64,000 nt of DNA from Xylophilus sp. GOD-11R (GTDB taxonomy: Bacteria; Pseudomonadota; Gammaproteobacteria; Burkholderiales; Burkholderiaceae_C), in NCBI RefSeq assembly GCF_033546935.1, contig NZ_CP137854.1:4650001-4714000 (forward strand), read 5' to 3'. Made by a program: the position numbers and the translations under genes. The notes beneath the pieces were generated by a model that did not search any database, was not told the origin of the DNA, and was given only the letters and a program-made list of their open reading frames with translations. Positions 18,039 to 26,816 of the stretch are shown here, one piece after another; positions within the stretch are counted from its first letter, which is position 1; each line of letters opens with the position of its first letter.

Positions 18039-19640
18039 TCAGAAGGCCGCGACCGAGCCGTCGGAGCGGGGATCGAAGCCGCCTTCCAGGCAACCGTCGG
18101 GCCGGCGCAGCAGGCAGCCGGCATGGCCGAAGGTTTCGTCGAAATCGCCCAGCACATCGACCTCGTGGCCGCGCGCGCGCAGCGCCTCGACCGTGGCCGC
18201 CGGAAAGCGCGATTCGAGCTTGAGGCTGTCCGAACTTTGGCCCCAGGTGCGGCCCAGCAGCCAGCGCGGTGCCGAGATGGCGTCCTGCGGGTTGAGGCCG
18301 TGCACCACCGTGCGGGTGAAGACCGCCGACTGGCTCTGCGGCTGGCCGTCGCCGCCCATGTTGCCGTAGACCATGGTGCGGCCGTCGTTCAGCAGCGCCA
18401 GGCCGGGGATCAGCGTGTGGAACGGTTTCTTGCCCGGCACCAGCGTGTTGACGTGGCCCGGGTCCAGCGAGAACGACGCGCCGCGGTTCTGCCAGTTGAC
18501 GCCCGAGTCGGCCAGCACGATGCCGGAGCCGAACTCGTGATAGACGCTCTGGATCATCGAAACGGCACGGCCTTCGCCGTCGATCACGCCCATCCACACG
18601 GTATCGGCCGGCCCTTTGCCCTGGCCCCAGGGCGCAGCGCGGGCCATGTCGATGCGTGCGGCCATGGCATCGAGTGCGGCCGGCGCCAGCACGTCGGCCG
18701 GCGAGATCGTCATGTGCGCCGGGTCGGTGATGTGGCGATCGCGCACCGCGAAAGCCTGCTTCACCGATTCGACGGCGGCGTGTACGTAGTCGGCGCCCAG
18801 GTGATCGAAGCGCTCGATGCCGAGCCGGTCCATCAGGCCCAGGATGGTGAGCGCCACCATGCCCTGTGTCGGCGGCGGCATGTTGAACACCGTGCCGTGG
18901 CTATGCGCCAGTCGCAGCGGGTCGCGCAACTGCGCGCGGCAGGCCTGCAGGTCGGCGAGGGTCAGCGGGCTGCCGACGCGGGCCAGGTCGGCGGCGATGC
19001 CGCGCGCCATTTCGCCGCGGTAGAAGTCGTCCAGACCGGCGCTCGCCAGGTATTCCAGCGTGGCCGCCAGGCGCGGTTGGCGGAACAGAGCGCCGGTCGC
19101 GGGCACTTCGCCGCCCGGCAGGAAGGTGTCGGCGAACCCAGGCACGTCCTTCAGGCCGTCGAGTTTGCCCGCGGTGTTGCGATGCTGGCTGGCGGTGATC
19201 GGCACGCCGTGGCGGCCGTAGTCGATCGCATCGGCGAGCAGGCGCGACAGCGGCAGGCGACCGCCGAGCCGGCCGGCGAGCTGCAGCGCCTGGTCCCAAC
19301 CGCCCAGCGTGCCGGCCACCGTGATCGCCGCCTGCCCGCCCCGAAACGGAATGGCCGACAGCCCGGCGTAGTCCTCGCGCCGCACCGCGTGCCCCGAGGC
19401 GCCAGAAGCGTCGATGCCGATCACCTCGTGGCCGCCACCGGCCTGCGGCGAGGCGACCAGCCAGAAGCTGTCGCCGCCGATGCCGTTCATGTGCGGATAG
19501 GCGACGGCGATGGTGGCGGCCGCCGAAATCATGGCTTCGATCGCGTTGCCGCCTTCGCGCAGCACCGCCAACGCGGACTGGGACGCCAGTGCATGCGGCG
19601 CTACCGCCATGCCGCGCCGACCCTGGATGGAATTGGCCAT
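18039..19640 (-). CDS. Gamma-glutamyltransferase family protein
   Basis: 533-residue Ntn-hydrolase that would self-cleave at the threonine in GKGPADTVWMGVIDGEG to give two subunits, then transfer or hydrolyse gamma-glutamyl groups. N-terminal MAVAPHALASQSALAVLREGGNAIEA and NGIGGDSFWLVA, and C-terminal VYGNMGGDGQPQ match the family. No clear signal peptide is seen, unlike periplasmic E. coli Ggt, so this is probably the cytoplasmic gamma-glutamyltransferase-like group with an uncertain substrate. First gene before the RNase H gene. Confidence 0.85.
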   Translation of the reverse strand: MANSIQGRRGMAVAPHALASQSALAVLREGGNAIEAMISAAATIAVAYPHMNGIGGDSFWLVASPQAGGGHEVIGIDASGASGHAVRREDYAGLSAIPFRGGQAAITVAGTLGGWDQALQLAGRLGGRLPLSRLLADAIDYGRHGVPITASQHRNTAGKLDGLKDVPGFADTFLPGGEVPATGALFRQPRLAATLEYLASAGLDDFYRGEMARGIAADLARVGSPLTLADLQACRAQLRDPLRLAHSHGTVFNMPPPTQGMVALTILGLMDRLGIERFDHLGADYVHAAVESVKQAFAVRDRHITDPAHMTISPADVLAPAALDAMAARIDMARAAPWGQGKGPADTVWMGVIDGEGRAVSMIQSVYHEFGSGIVLADSGVNWQNRGASFSLDPGHVNTLVPGKKPFHTLIPGLALLNDGRTMVYGNMGGDGQPQSQSAVFTRTVVHGLNPQDAISAPRWLLGRTWGQSSDSLKLESRFPAATVEALRARGHEVDVLGDFDETFGHAGCLLRRPDGCLEGGFDPRSDGSVAAF

Positions 19641-19831
19641 CGGAGTGAACTTTCAAAAAGAATGGGGTTGGTCCTGGCGAGCATTTTCCCTGCCCTCGGC
19701 GAGCCGGTTCAGGAGGTCGCCTACAGGCGCTTCGGAAACGTGGCTACAGCCCGCGGCGCTGCACGCGGCATGCTGACGAAAACGCGCTCGTCGCGTGAAC
19801 TTCCCTCCACCACTCGAAAAGCACAACACCC

Positions 19832-20440
19832 ATGGCGAACACCGACACCTCCCTGGCTCCTGTCCAGACCACCGCTTCCAAGACCGCCGAGGTCATGCCC
19901 AACCTGCAGCAGCACGAACACGTGACACAGAAGTACGGCGACATCGTGAAGATGCCCAACGGCCTTTCCGAACGCGCCTGCAAGGAAAGCGTGTCACTGC
20001 TCAACCAGTGCCTGGCAGACACCATCACCCTGCGCGACATGTACAAGAAGCACCACTGGCAAGTGGTCGGCCCGACCTTCAACCAGTTGCACCTGATGTA
20101 CGACCAGCATTTCATCGCGCAGGTCGAACTGGTCGACATCATTGCCGAGCGCATCCAGCTGCTGGGCGGCATCGCGATCGCCATGGCCGCCGACGTGGCC
20201 GAAACCACCAAGATTCCCCGCCCGCCGCGTGGCCGCGAACCGGCAGCGGTGCAGATCAAGCGCCTGGCCGAGGCACATGAGCAGATCATCATCGCCACCC
20301 GCGAAGCTGCCGAGAAAGCCAACGATATCGGCGATCCGGGCACCAACGACGTGCTGGTCAGCAATGTGCTGCGGACCAACGAGCTGCAGGTCTGGTTCCT
20401 GACGGAGCATCTGGTCGCGGCATCGCCGGTCAAGGCGTGA
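19832..20440 (+). CDS. dps: Dps-family ferritin-like DNA protection protein
   Basis: 202 residues. The inter-subunit ferroxidase ligands are visible in KKHHWQVVGPTFNQLHLMYDQH and QVELVDIIAERI (His, Asp, Glu pattern of Dps). Dps oxidises Fe(II) with peroxide, stores iron and coats DNA during stress. A 40-residue N-terminal extension and the conserved TREAAEKANDIGDPGTND and NELQVWFLTEHL are present. Divergent from the ggt gene; followed by a strong bidirectional terminator. One of two Dps paralogs in this window. Confidence 0.9.
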   Translation: MANTDTSLAPVQTTASKTAEVMPNLQQHEHVTQKYGDIVKMPNGLSERACKESVSLLNQCLADTITLRDMYKKHHWQVVGPTFNQLHLMYDQHFIAQVELVDIIAERIQLLGGIAIAMAADVAETTKIPRPPRGREPAAVQIKRLAEAHEQIIIATREAAEKANDIGDPGTNDVLVSNVLRTNELQVWFLTEHLVAASPVKA

Positions 20441-20464
20441 TCGGGGGCCCGCCCATGCGGGCAT

Positions 20465-20496
20465 AAAAAAAGCCGCTGGAGTCCAGCGGCTTTTTT
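20465..20496. terminator. Bidirectional intrinsic terminator
   Basis: A perfect stem AGCCGCTGGA / TCCAGCGGCT with a short loop is flanked by an A run on the left and T6 on the right. It can end dps transcription from the left and transcription of the duplicated-domain gene from the right. Confidence 0.9.
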
Positions 20497-20511
20497 GTTT
20501 TCACTTCTTTT

Positions 20512-21042
20512 TCAGTCCGGCGCAAGATCGCCCAGGTCGACCACGGTACGACCTCCCACGACAAAAGCATCTCCCCACGCGCGAATCCGGGATCCCACCT
20601 GCAGCCAGTCGGCGAAGCCCTCGTTGCCGTGGGGCGCCATGCGCAGGATCTCGCCGGTCTCGAGCAATGCGCCGCAGACTTCTCCGCGCGGCGCGTACAG
20701 CGTGCAGCCGATCTTGCCGGCGATCTCGACCGGCCGGCTCTTGCGCGGACCGGGTGGCGGACGGTGGCCTGCATGATGCGGCCCCTCGTCGATCACCTCT
20801 CCGCGGGGCCCGGCGATGCGAACCGCCGCGATGACCGGCGCCCCACGTGGTCGCACGCCTCGCACCGCCACGCGGTCGCCCGGACGGATGCGACGCTGCA
20901 ACGATGCCGACAGATGCGGCGGCAGATGTACCTGTCGATTGCGGTCTAGCACGACGCCGTCGGCGTCGCCGTGCTGGTTGAACAGCAGCGACGACACGGT
21001 GCCAGTCGTTTCGGGAAGGGATTGCGGATCGATCCAGTGCAT
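20512..21042 (-). CDS. Unknown protein with an internal duplication (OB-like modules)
   Basis: 176 residues, family not recognised. Two similar modules are visible: residues about 13-70 (GTVSSLLFNQHGDADGVVL, then QVHLPPHLSASLQRRIRPGDRV) and about 108-176 (GKIGCTLYAPRGEVCGALL, then ILRMAPHGNEGFADWLQVGSRI). Each has a beta-rich start, a Pro-His motif and a G-x-R-[IV] ending, suggesting tandem OB-like beta barrels; a charged Pro-rich linker (PHHAGHRPPPGPRKSRP) separates them. Nucleic-acid binding is possible but unproven. It ends just after the terminator at 20465-20496 and follows mntP on the same strand. Confidence 0.65.
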   Translation of the reverse strand: MHWIDPQSLPETTGTVSSLLFNQHGDADGVVLDRNRQVHLPPHLSASLQRRIRPGDRVAVRGVRPRGAPVIAAVRIAGPRGEVIDEGPHHAGHRPPPGPRKSRPVEIAGKIGCTLYAPRGEVCGALLETGEILRMAPHGNEGFADWLQVGSRIRAWGDAFVVGGRTVVDLGDLAPD

Positions 21043-21116
21043 GGCGGTTCTTCTGTGATGGAGCTGCGATGCTCCCGCACCCCCTGCCCGGTGCGGGTAG
21101 GACACCACCCTGGCGC

Positions 21117-21689
21117 TCAGCCCGCGCCGTTCAGATGCTCGACCAGAATCGTGCAGCCGATGCCGATCAGCAGCAGCCCGCCGACCATCTCGGCGCGCTT
21201 GCCGGCCACCGCGCCGAGCACCCTGCCGACCATCACGCCGAGCGTCACCATCGCGAAGGTGGCGCAGCCGATGGCCAGCGCCACCGGCAGGATGGAGACG
21301 TCGAGAAATGCCAGGCCCACGCCGACAGCCATGGCGTCGATGCTGGTGGCGAAACCGGTGATCGCCAGCACCCAGAACGAGTGGCGGTCCGGCTTCTCGG
21401 CGGGCTCCTCCTCGTCGGCCTGGAAGCCCGCCATGACCATGCGCGCGCCGAGCACGCCCAGCAGGACGAAGGCGATCCAGTGGTCCCACTGCTTCACGTA
21501 GTTGGCGGCGGCCAGGCCCAGCGCCCAGCCGATCAGCGGTGTGGCGGCCTCGATCACGCCAAAGATCAGGCCAGTGCGCAGCGCCTCGCTCCAGCGGGGT
21601 TTCTGCAGTTCGGTGCCCTTGCCGACGGCAGCGGCGAAGGCGTCGGTGGACATCGCCAGGGCGAGCAAGGCGGTGGAAACGAAATTCAT
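21117..21689 (-). CDS. mntP: Manganese efflux pump MntP
   Basis: 190-residue six-helix membrane protein. The two repeated halves carry the conserved acidic motifs [16 protein letters not shown] and [17 protein letters not shown]. MntP exports Mn(II) to avoid manganese toxicity. Start at 21689 begins [14 protein letters not shown] as in the family. A yybP-ykoY manganese riboswitch precedes it, so expression should rise with Mn(II). Confidence 0.93.
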   Translation of the reverse strand: MNFVSTALLALAMSTDAFAAAVGKGTELQKPRWSEALRTGLIFGVIEAATPLIGWALGLAAANYVKQWDHWIAFVLLGVLGARMVMAGFQADEEEPAEKPDRHSFWVLAITGFATSIDAMAVGVGLAFLDVSILPVALAIGCATFAMVTLGVMVGRVLGAVAGKRAEMVGGLLLIGIGCTILVEHLNGAG

Positions 21690-21769
21690 CGGGGAAATTT
21701 TGTGGACGGCCGGGCGAGCGCATGGGCACGTCACCACCGCCCGACCTGTTCTTGTCGTGCTGACGTGCC

Positions 21770-21890
21770 GATGGTCTCGCCAACCCGTACCGAGCGGTAC
21801 GGGCCGCACGCGCCACGGACATGCAGGCATGTCCGAGTATGTTGACGCGGGCGCTTCCGACACGGCGGAAGCCGGCTACTCCCCAAGGGA
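21770..21890 (-). ncRNA. yybP-ykoY manganese riboswitch upstream of mntP
   Basis: On the minus strand the conserved elements occur in order: TTGGGGAGTAGCC (21886-21874), CAACATACTC (21844-21835), an internal stem GGACATGC/GCATGTCC (21816-21833), and GGCGAGACC (21781-21773). This is the consensus core of the class that binds Mn(II). A -10-like TAGAAT at 21903-21898 lies just upstream. A further stem with arms GGCACGTCA/TGACGTGCC (21769-21725) between aptamer and gene is the likely expression platform. Confidence 0.88.
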
Positions 21891-21994
21891 AGCCGCGATT
21901 CTAACGAACCCTGCTGCCAGGCAGCTGTCACGGCGACCCGACCATGCCTTAGGCTCGACGCCTCTGACCCTGAGCGGTACATCCGCCGACCCGC

Positions 21995-22342
21995 ATGAAG
22001 ATCAAAGTGCAGCTGCGCATGCGCATCTACCGCGACGAAGGCATCGCCATCGGCCCCGGCAAGATCGCCCTGCTCGAAGCCATCGCCGCCACCGGCTCCA
22101 TCTCGGCCGCCGCGCGCCAGCTTGAAATGTCCTATCGCCGCGCCTGGGTGTTGGTCGACGAAATGAACAAGGCTCTCAAATCTCCCGCAGTCGTGACCGC
22201 GGCCGGCGGTTCGCATGGCGGCGGAACGGCGTTGTCGGCGACCGGGGATGCGCTGGTACGCCATTACCGCGCCGCCGAGGATGCATCCCGACTGGCTGCA
22301 TCACCGGATATAGCGGCGATGACGCGACTCCTGGCGGATTAA
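21995..22342 (+). CDS. modE: ModE-like regulator, DNA-binding domain only
   Basis: 115-residue protein equal to the N-terminal winged helix domain of ModE: KIALLEAIAATGSISAAARQLEMSYRRAWVLVDEMNKAL is diagnostic, and GGSHGGGTALSATGDALVRHYR ends the domain. The two C-terminal molbindin domains that bind molybdate in E. coli ModE are absent, so it cannot sense molybdate itself. Stand-alone ModE N-terminal proteins are known in other bacteria. It precedes modBAC and probably regulates it. Confidence 0.88.
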   Translation: MKIKVQLRMRIYRDEGIAIGPGKIALLEAIAATGSISAAARQLEMSYRRAWVLVDEMNKALKSPAVVTAAGGSHGGGTALSATGDALVRHYRAAEDASRLAASPDIAAMTRLLAD

Positions 22343-22391
22343 CGCGTTGCGATGGGCCCGGGGGGCCTGTGCAACAATTCGTCGTATTCCC

Positions 22392-23075
22392 ATGGACACG
22401 ACGAAAAGCCTGCTCCAGTCCGCCGACTGGTTCCCCCTGTTGCTCTCGCTCAAGGTCGCCTCGGTGGCGACCGTGGGCTGCCTGGTCGTCGGCATCGGGC
22501 TGGGCTGGTGGTTCGCCCGCCACCGGTTTCCGGGCAGTGGCATCCTGGAAGCGGTCTTCATGCTGCCGCTGGTGCTGCCACCGACCGTGATCGGCTACGG
22601 CATTTTGGTGCTGGCCGGCAGGCGCAGTCCCCTCGGCGCCTGGCTGCGCACCCATCTCGACTACACCATCATCTTCAGCTGGCACGGTGCGGTGGTCGCC
22701 TCGACGGTGGTCGCCTTGCCGCTGGTACTGAAATCGGCGACCGCGGCTTTCGCCGGGGTCGATCGTTCGCTGGAGGCGGCCGCCAGCACCCTGCGCCAGT
22801 CGCCGACTTCGGTGTTTCTGCGGGTCACGCTACCGCTGGCCTGGCCGGGCATCCTGGCCGGCGCGCTGCTCGCCTTTGCGCGTGCCATGGGCGAATTCGG
22901 CGCATCGCTGATGGTGGCGGGCTCCATCCCTCGGCAGACGCAGACGCTCTCGATGGCCATCTACGACGAAGTGCAGGCGGGACATGACGACATGGCCCTG
23001 CTGCTGGTGATCGTCACCTCGGTCATCTCGGTGCTGGTGCTGGTCGTGTCCAACCGGTTCTTCTCGCTTCGCTGA
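22392..23075 (+). CDS. modB: Molybdate ABC transporter permease
   Basis: 227-residue inner-membrane permease with about five membrane segments. Family landmarks: LPLVLPPTVIGYGILVL, the cytoplasmic EAA loop EAAASTLRQSPTSVFLRVTLPLAWPGI, and FARAMGEFGASLMVAG. ModB forms the channel through which ModA-delivered molybdate enters, driven by ModC. The ATG at 22392 is chosen because the family begins near here. Order modE-like, modB, modA, modC on one strand, with modA 31 bp downstream. Confidence 0.92.
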   Translation: MDTTKSLLQSADWFPLLLSLKVASVATVGCLVVGIGLGWWFARHRFPGSGILEAVFMLPLVLPPTVIGYGILVLAGRRSPLGAWLRTHLDYTIIFSWHGAVVASTVVALPLVLKSATAAFAGVDRSLEAAASTLRQSPTSVFLRVTLPLAWPGILAGALLAFARAMGEFGASLMVAGSIPRQTQTLSMAIYDEVQAGHDDMALLLVIVTSVISVLVLVVSNRFFSLR

Positions 23076-23106
23076 TTTCATTTGACTTCTTCTCAGGAAC
23101 CTCGAC

Positions 23107-23871
23107 ATGCGCTTCTCCGTCCGCCTGCTTTCCTCTGCTGCCGCATTGGCTACCGTTCTCGCCTTGCCGCTGACGGCCGCGGCCCAACAGATCACGGTTT
23201 CCGCAGCCGCCAGCCTGACGGACGCCTTCAAGGAACTGGGCCCCAAATTCGAAGCCTCGCGGCCCGGTGCCACGCTGCGGTTCAACTTCGCCGCCTCCGG
23301 CGCGCTGCTCCAGCAGATCGCCCAGGGCGCCCCGGTCGACGTCTTCGCCAGCGCCGACCAGGCCACCATGAACCGCGCCAACGACCAGAAACTGATCGAT
23401 GCCGACAGCCGACGCAATTTCGTCACCAACAGCCTGGTGCTGATCGAGCCCGCCACCGGCGGCACGGGCGTGAAGTCGTTGCAGGATCTCACCGGCACCA
23501 TGGTCAAGAAGATCGCGATCGGCAAGGTCGCCACCGTGCCGGTAGGCGCCTATACCAAGCAGGTGCTCGACGGCGCCAAGCTGTGGGAGCCGCTGGAGGC
23601 CAAGTTCGTGCAGGCCGACAGCGTGCGCCAGGTGCTCGACTATGTCGGCCGCGGCGAAGTCGATGCCGGCTTCGTCTACAGCACCGATGCCACCATCGCG
23701 GGCGACAAGGTCAAGGTCGTTGCCACGCCTAGCGGCCATACGCCGGTGAGCTATCCGGTGGCGGTGGTCGCCGACAGCAAGCAGAAAGACTTGGCCAAGC
23801 AGTTCGCCGCCTACCTCGTCGGAGACGAAGCGCAGACGGTCTTCAAGCGCTTCGGTTTCGGCAAGCCGTGA
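23107..23871 (+). CDS. modA: Molybdate-binding periplasmic protein
   Basis: 254 residues with a signal peptide (MRFSVRLLSSAAALATVLALP, cleavage near AAA-QQ). The mature N terminus ITVSAAASLTDAFKELGPKFEASRPG, LRFNFAASGALLQQIAQGAPVDVFASAD, and the C-terminal VDAGFVYSTDA are typical of ModA and bind molybdate or tungstate. GTGA overlap with modC at its end indicates coupled translation. Confidence 0.92.
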   Translation: MRFSVRLLSSAAALATVLALPLTAAAQQITVSAAASLTDAFKELGPKFEASRPGATLRFNFAASGALLQQIAQGAPVDVFASADQATMNRANDQKLIDADSRRNFVTNSLVLIEPATGGTGVKSLQDLTGTMVKKIAIGKVATVPVGAYTKQVLDGAKLWEPLEAKFVQADSVRQVLDYVGRGEVDAGFVYSTDATIAGDKVKVVATPSGHTPVSYPVAVVADSKQKDLAKQFAAYLVGDEAQTVFKRFGFGKP

Positions 23872-24641
23872 TCGACGTCGACCTGCAGCTGAGCGTATCG
23901 GACGAACATCGGCGCTTCGACCTGGCGGTGCGGTTCGTGACGGATGTGCCGTTCGCCGCGCTGTACGGGCCCTCGGGCTCCGGAAAATCGCTCACGCTGC
24001 AGGCGATCGCCGGCCTTCTCCGGCCGGCGCGAGGGCATGTCCGGCTCGACGGCCGCACTCTCTACGACTCCGCAGCCGGCATCGATCTGGCCCCGGCGGC
24101 GCGGCGTATCGGCTACCTGTTCCAGGACTACGCGCTGTTTCCTCACCTGACGGTGTTCGACAACGTGGCCTTCGGGCTGACCTCGGCCTGGCGTCCGCGG
24201 CTCGCCGCAGCGGACCGGGCGCGGGTCGACGACCTGCTGGCGAGTTTCGGTCTCGCCGAAGTGGCCCGCAGCCGGCCACGGCATCTGTCGGGCGGGCAGC
24301 GGCAACGGGTGGCCCTGGCGCGCGCACTGGCCTGCGAGCCCCAGGTGCTGCTGCTCGACGAACCTTTTGCCGCGCTCAACCCCATGCTGCGAAGCGATTT
24401 ACGGCGCGATCTGGCCGACGTGCGCCGACGCCGGGGCATTCCGGCCCTGATGATCACCCATGACATTGAAGACGTTCTCGAACTAGCCGATGCCGCCTTC
24501 ATCTACGACGATGGGCGCGTGGAACGTCAGATCGACCTACGCACGGGCGAAAGCCGGACGAGCGCCTTGCAGGAATTCATCCCGAACATCGCATCGGAAA
24601 CGCCGGTGCGGGCCCGGGTGAGACGGCTGCTGCTCGGCTGA
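23868..24641 (+). CDS. modC: Molybdate ABC transporter ATPase, lacking the TOBE domain
   Basis: 257 residues starting with GTG at 23868, overlapping the modA stop. Complete ATPase motifs: Walker [10 protein letters not shown]-loop YLFQDYALFPHL, signature LSGGQRQR, Walker B VLLLDEPFAALN, switch His MITHD. ModC is usually about 350 residues with a C-terminal TOBE/molbindin domain that binds molybdate; here the chain stops after the ATPase and a short tail. A separate, broken molbindin gene lies immediately downstream on the other strand. Confidence 0.92.
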   Translation: MIDVDLQLSVSDEHRRFDLAVRFVTDVPFAALYGPSGSGKSLTLQAIAGLLRPARGHVRLDGRTLYDSAAGIDLAPAARRIGYLFQDYALFPHLTVFDNVAFGLTSAWRPRLAAADRARVDDLLASFGLAEVARSRPRHLSGGQRQRVALARALACEPQVLLLDEPFAALNPMLRSDLRRDLADVRRRRGIPALMITHDIEDVLELADAAFIYDDGRVERQIDLRTGESRTSALQEFIPNIASETPVRARVRRLLLG

Positions 24642-24657
24642 CAGCGCGTAACCGTCC

Positions 24658-24867
24658 TCAGTCGGTCGCGACCATGACGCTGGACGCCTTGATCACGCCA
24701 TAAGCCTTACTGCCTTCGACCAGCTGAAGCGATTCCGCCGAATTGCTGGTAATGGTGGAGACGATCTAAACACCCGGTGCGATTTCCAGCGTGATTTCGG
24801 TCGTGACCGGACCGCGAACAATGGAAACGATGGTGCCGGGAAGAACGTTGCGGGCCCTGATTTTCAT
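24658..24867 (-). pseudogene. Molbindin (Mop) gene interrupted by one amber codon
   Basis: Read through the stop, the frame gives 68 residues plus one TAG and matches a mono-domain molbindin: MKIRARNVLPGTIVSIVRG, EITLEIAPGV, then TAG at 24768-24766, then IVSTITSNSAESLQLVEG and AYGVIKASSVMVATD, ending TGA. Homologs have a residue at the TAG position in the loop GxxxTSxIT, so a single nucleotide change explains the break; the reading frame is otherwise intact, indicating a recent event or a sequencing error. Molbindins store or sense molybdate. Convergent with modC. Confidence 0.8.
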
Positions 24868-25033
24868 GAGGGTGCTTGATAGAAAAGGATTGGCAAGACT
24901 TGTGGATGGTGTCTTGCCTCGAGCCAGGCTGTAGAGCGAGAACCGGCATCGAGCGCAGGGTGGGATTGCCAAGCCACCGTCGTGCCGGCGCCGCCCGTAT
25001 TGGCACGCTGGATTGTTCCTCGTAAACCCGAAC

Positions 25034-25064
25034 GCAAAAAAGCCCACCAAAGTGGGCTTTTTTG
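25034..25064. terminator. Intrinsic terminator after the initiator tRNA
   Basis: Stem AGCCCAC / GTGGGCT with A6 on the left and T6 on the right, located 21 bp beyond the tRNA 3' end. It works in both orientations and ends the tRNA/ribosomal transcript. Confidence 0.88.
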
Positions 25065-25084
25065 CTGGCCTGAGCCACTGTCTT

Positions 25085-25161
<77 letters not shown>

Positions 25162-25185
25162 ACAAGACTTAGAGTATAGCCTGTT

Positions 25186-25587
25186 TTAGGCCGCGCTCGC
25201 AACTTCCGAAGAATTTTCTTCTGCAGCTGCCGAATGCTCGACCAGCTCGACGAAAGCCATCGGTGCGTTGTCGCCGACGCGGAAACCCATTTTCAGGATG
25301 CGGGTGTAGCCGCCCGGACGCGCCTTGAACAGCGGACCCAGAACGTTGAACAGCTTGGTCACGCTGTCGCGATCGCGCAGACGGTCGAAAGCCAGGCGGC
25401 GATTAGCCACGGTGTCTTCCTTGGCCAGCGTGATCATCGGCTCGATGACGCGACGCAGTTCCTTGGCCTTCGGCAGCGTGGTCTTGATGGCTTCATGTTC
25501 GATGAGGGAGTTCATCATGTTCTGAAGCATCGCCAGGCGGTGCGAGGTAGTGCGGTTGAGTTTACGGAGTCCGTGTCCGTGGCGCAT
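25186..25587 (-). CDS. rplQ: 50S ribosomal protein L17
   Basis: 133 residues: [29 protein letters not shown] is the near-invariant L17 start, followed by [19 protein letters not shown]. It binds 23S rRNA in the large subunit. Normal length, with a short variable Ala/Glu-rich C-terminal tail. Last protein gene of the alpha-type cluster, 97 bp after rpoA; the initiator tRNA follows. Confidence 0.97.
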   Translation of the reverse strand: MRHGHGLRKLNRTTSHRLAMLQNMMNSLIEHEAIKTTLPKAKELRRVIEPMITLAKEDTVANRRLAFDRLRDRDSVTKLFNVLGPLFKARPGGYTRILKMGFRVGDNAPMAFVELVEHSAAAEENSSEVASAA

Positions 25588-25684
25588 GGTGCTTTTCCTT
25601 CTTTGTTAAACAGGCAGCCGTGTCAGGTACTGCCCGGGCACCGGCCCCCCATGGGCCGAATTCGGTTGATGAATAGGCTGACGA

Positions 25685-26677
25685 TCAGCGCTTGTCGAGA
25701 CCTGCGGGCGGCCAGCTCTCCAGCTTCATGCCCAGGGTCAGGCCGCGCGAGGCCAGCACTTCCTTGATTTCGTTGAGCGACTTGCGACCCAGGTTCGGGG
25801 TCTTGAGCAACTCGTTCTCGGTGCGCTGGATCAGGTCACCGATGTAGTAGATGTTTTCGGCCTTCAGGCAGTTGGCCGAACGCACGGTGAGTTCGAGCTC
25901 GTCGACCGGACGCAGCAGGATCGGATCAAACGGCGTGTTGCCACCGCGAGGTGCCGGCGCATCGAACGCAGCGAGTTCGCCGCCTTCGAGCTGCGCGAAC
26001 ACAGCCAGCTGCTCGACTAGGATCTTGGCCGAAGCGCGGACCGCGTCTTCAGCGGAAATCGCACCGTTGGTCTCGATTTCGACGACCAGCTTGTCGAGGT
26101 CGGTACGTTGCTCAACGCGGGCGCTTTCGACGGTGTAGCTGACACGCTTGACCGGAGAGAACGATGCATCGAGAACGATGCGGCCGATCGACTTGGTCGA
26201 TTCGTCCGCATAACGGCGCATCGTGCCAGGCACATAGCCACGGCCCTTTTCCACCTTGATCTGCATGTCGAGCTTGCCGCCAGCAGACAGATGGGCGATG
26301 ACATGGTCAGGGTTGATGATCTCGACGTCGTGCGGCGTCTGGATGTCGGCAGCGGTGACCACGCCTTCGCCATCCTTGCGCAGCGAGAGGGTCACTTCGT
26401 CACGGTTGTGGAGCTTGAACACCACACCCTTCAGGTTCAACAGAATGTTGACGACGTCTTCCTGCACCCCATCGATCGACGAGTATTCGTGGAGCACGCC
26501 GGCGATGGTCACTTCAGTGGCGGCGTAGCCGACCATCGAGGACAGCAGCACGCGACGGATCGCGTTGCCCAGCGTATGGCCGTAGCCACGCTCGAACGGC
26601 TCCAGCGCAACCTTGGCGCGGTTCACGCCCAGTTGCTCGACATTGATCGCTTTGGGTTTCAGCAGGTTTGTTTGCAT
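25685..26677 (-). CDS. rpoA: RNA polymerase alpha subunit
   Basis: 330 residues. N-terminal assembly domain ([20 protein letters not shown], residues about 30-50) and C-terminal domain ([47 protein letters not shown]) that contacts UP elements and activators. Normal betaproteobacterial length. An intrinsic terminator lies between rpsD and rpoA, so some rpoA expression may need readthrough or its own promoter. Confidence 0.98.
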   Translation of the reverse strand: MQTNLLKPKAINVEQLGVNRAKVALEPFERGYGHTLGNAIRRVLLSSMVGYAATEVTIAGVLHEYSSIDGVQEDVVNILLNLKGVVFKLHNRDEVTLSLRKDGEGVVTAADIQTPHDVEIINPDHVIAHLSAGGKLDMQIKVEKGRGYVPGTMRRYADESTKSIGRIVLDASFSPVKRVSYTVESARVEQRTDLDKLVVEIETNGAISAEDAVRASAKILVEQLAVFAQLEGGELAAFDAPAPRGGNTPFDPILLRPVDELELTVRSANCLKAENIYYIGDLIQRTENELLKTPNLGRKSLNEIKEVLASRGLTLGMKLESWPPAGLDKR

Positions 26678-26774
26678 GGACTTCCTCTCAATACCCCCGG
26701 CTCGTTACACCGGTAAGGCTGCGAAGCCCTGCCGCATGGTGCCCCGTGCGACAAGGGAAAAAAACAATCGAAAA

Positions 26775-26798
26775 GAGGCGCCCGCAGGCGCCTCGACA
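26775..26798 (-). terminator. Intrinsic terminator between rpsD and rpoA
   Basis: On the minus strand, an 8-bp perfect stem GAGGCGCC / GGCGCCTC with loop TGCG is followed by TTTT. It would end or attenuate transcription after rpsD. Confidence 0.7.
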
Positions 26799-26816
26799 AC
26801 GAGATGCTCGTTGCGA

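Noticed and set aside
24868..25033. A gene between the broken molbindin gene and the tRNA terminator
   Set aside because: No frame with a sensible start or recognisable sequence; likely only the molbindin promoter.
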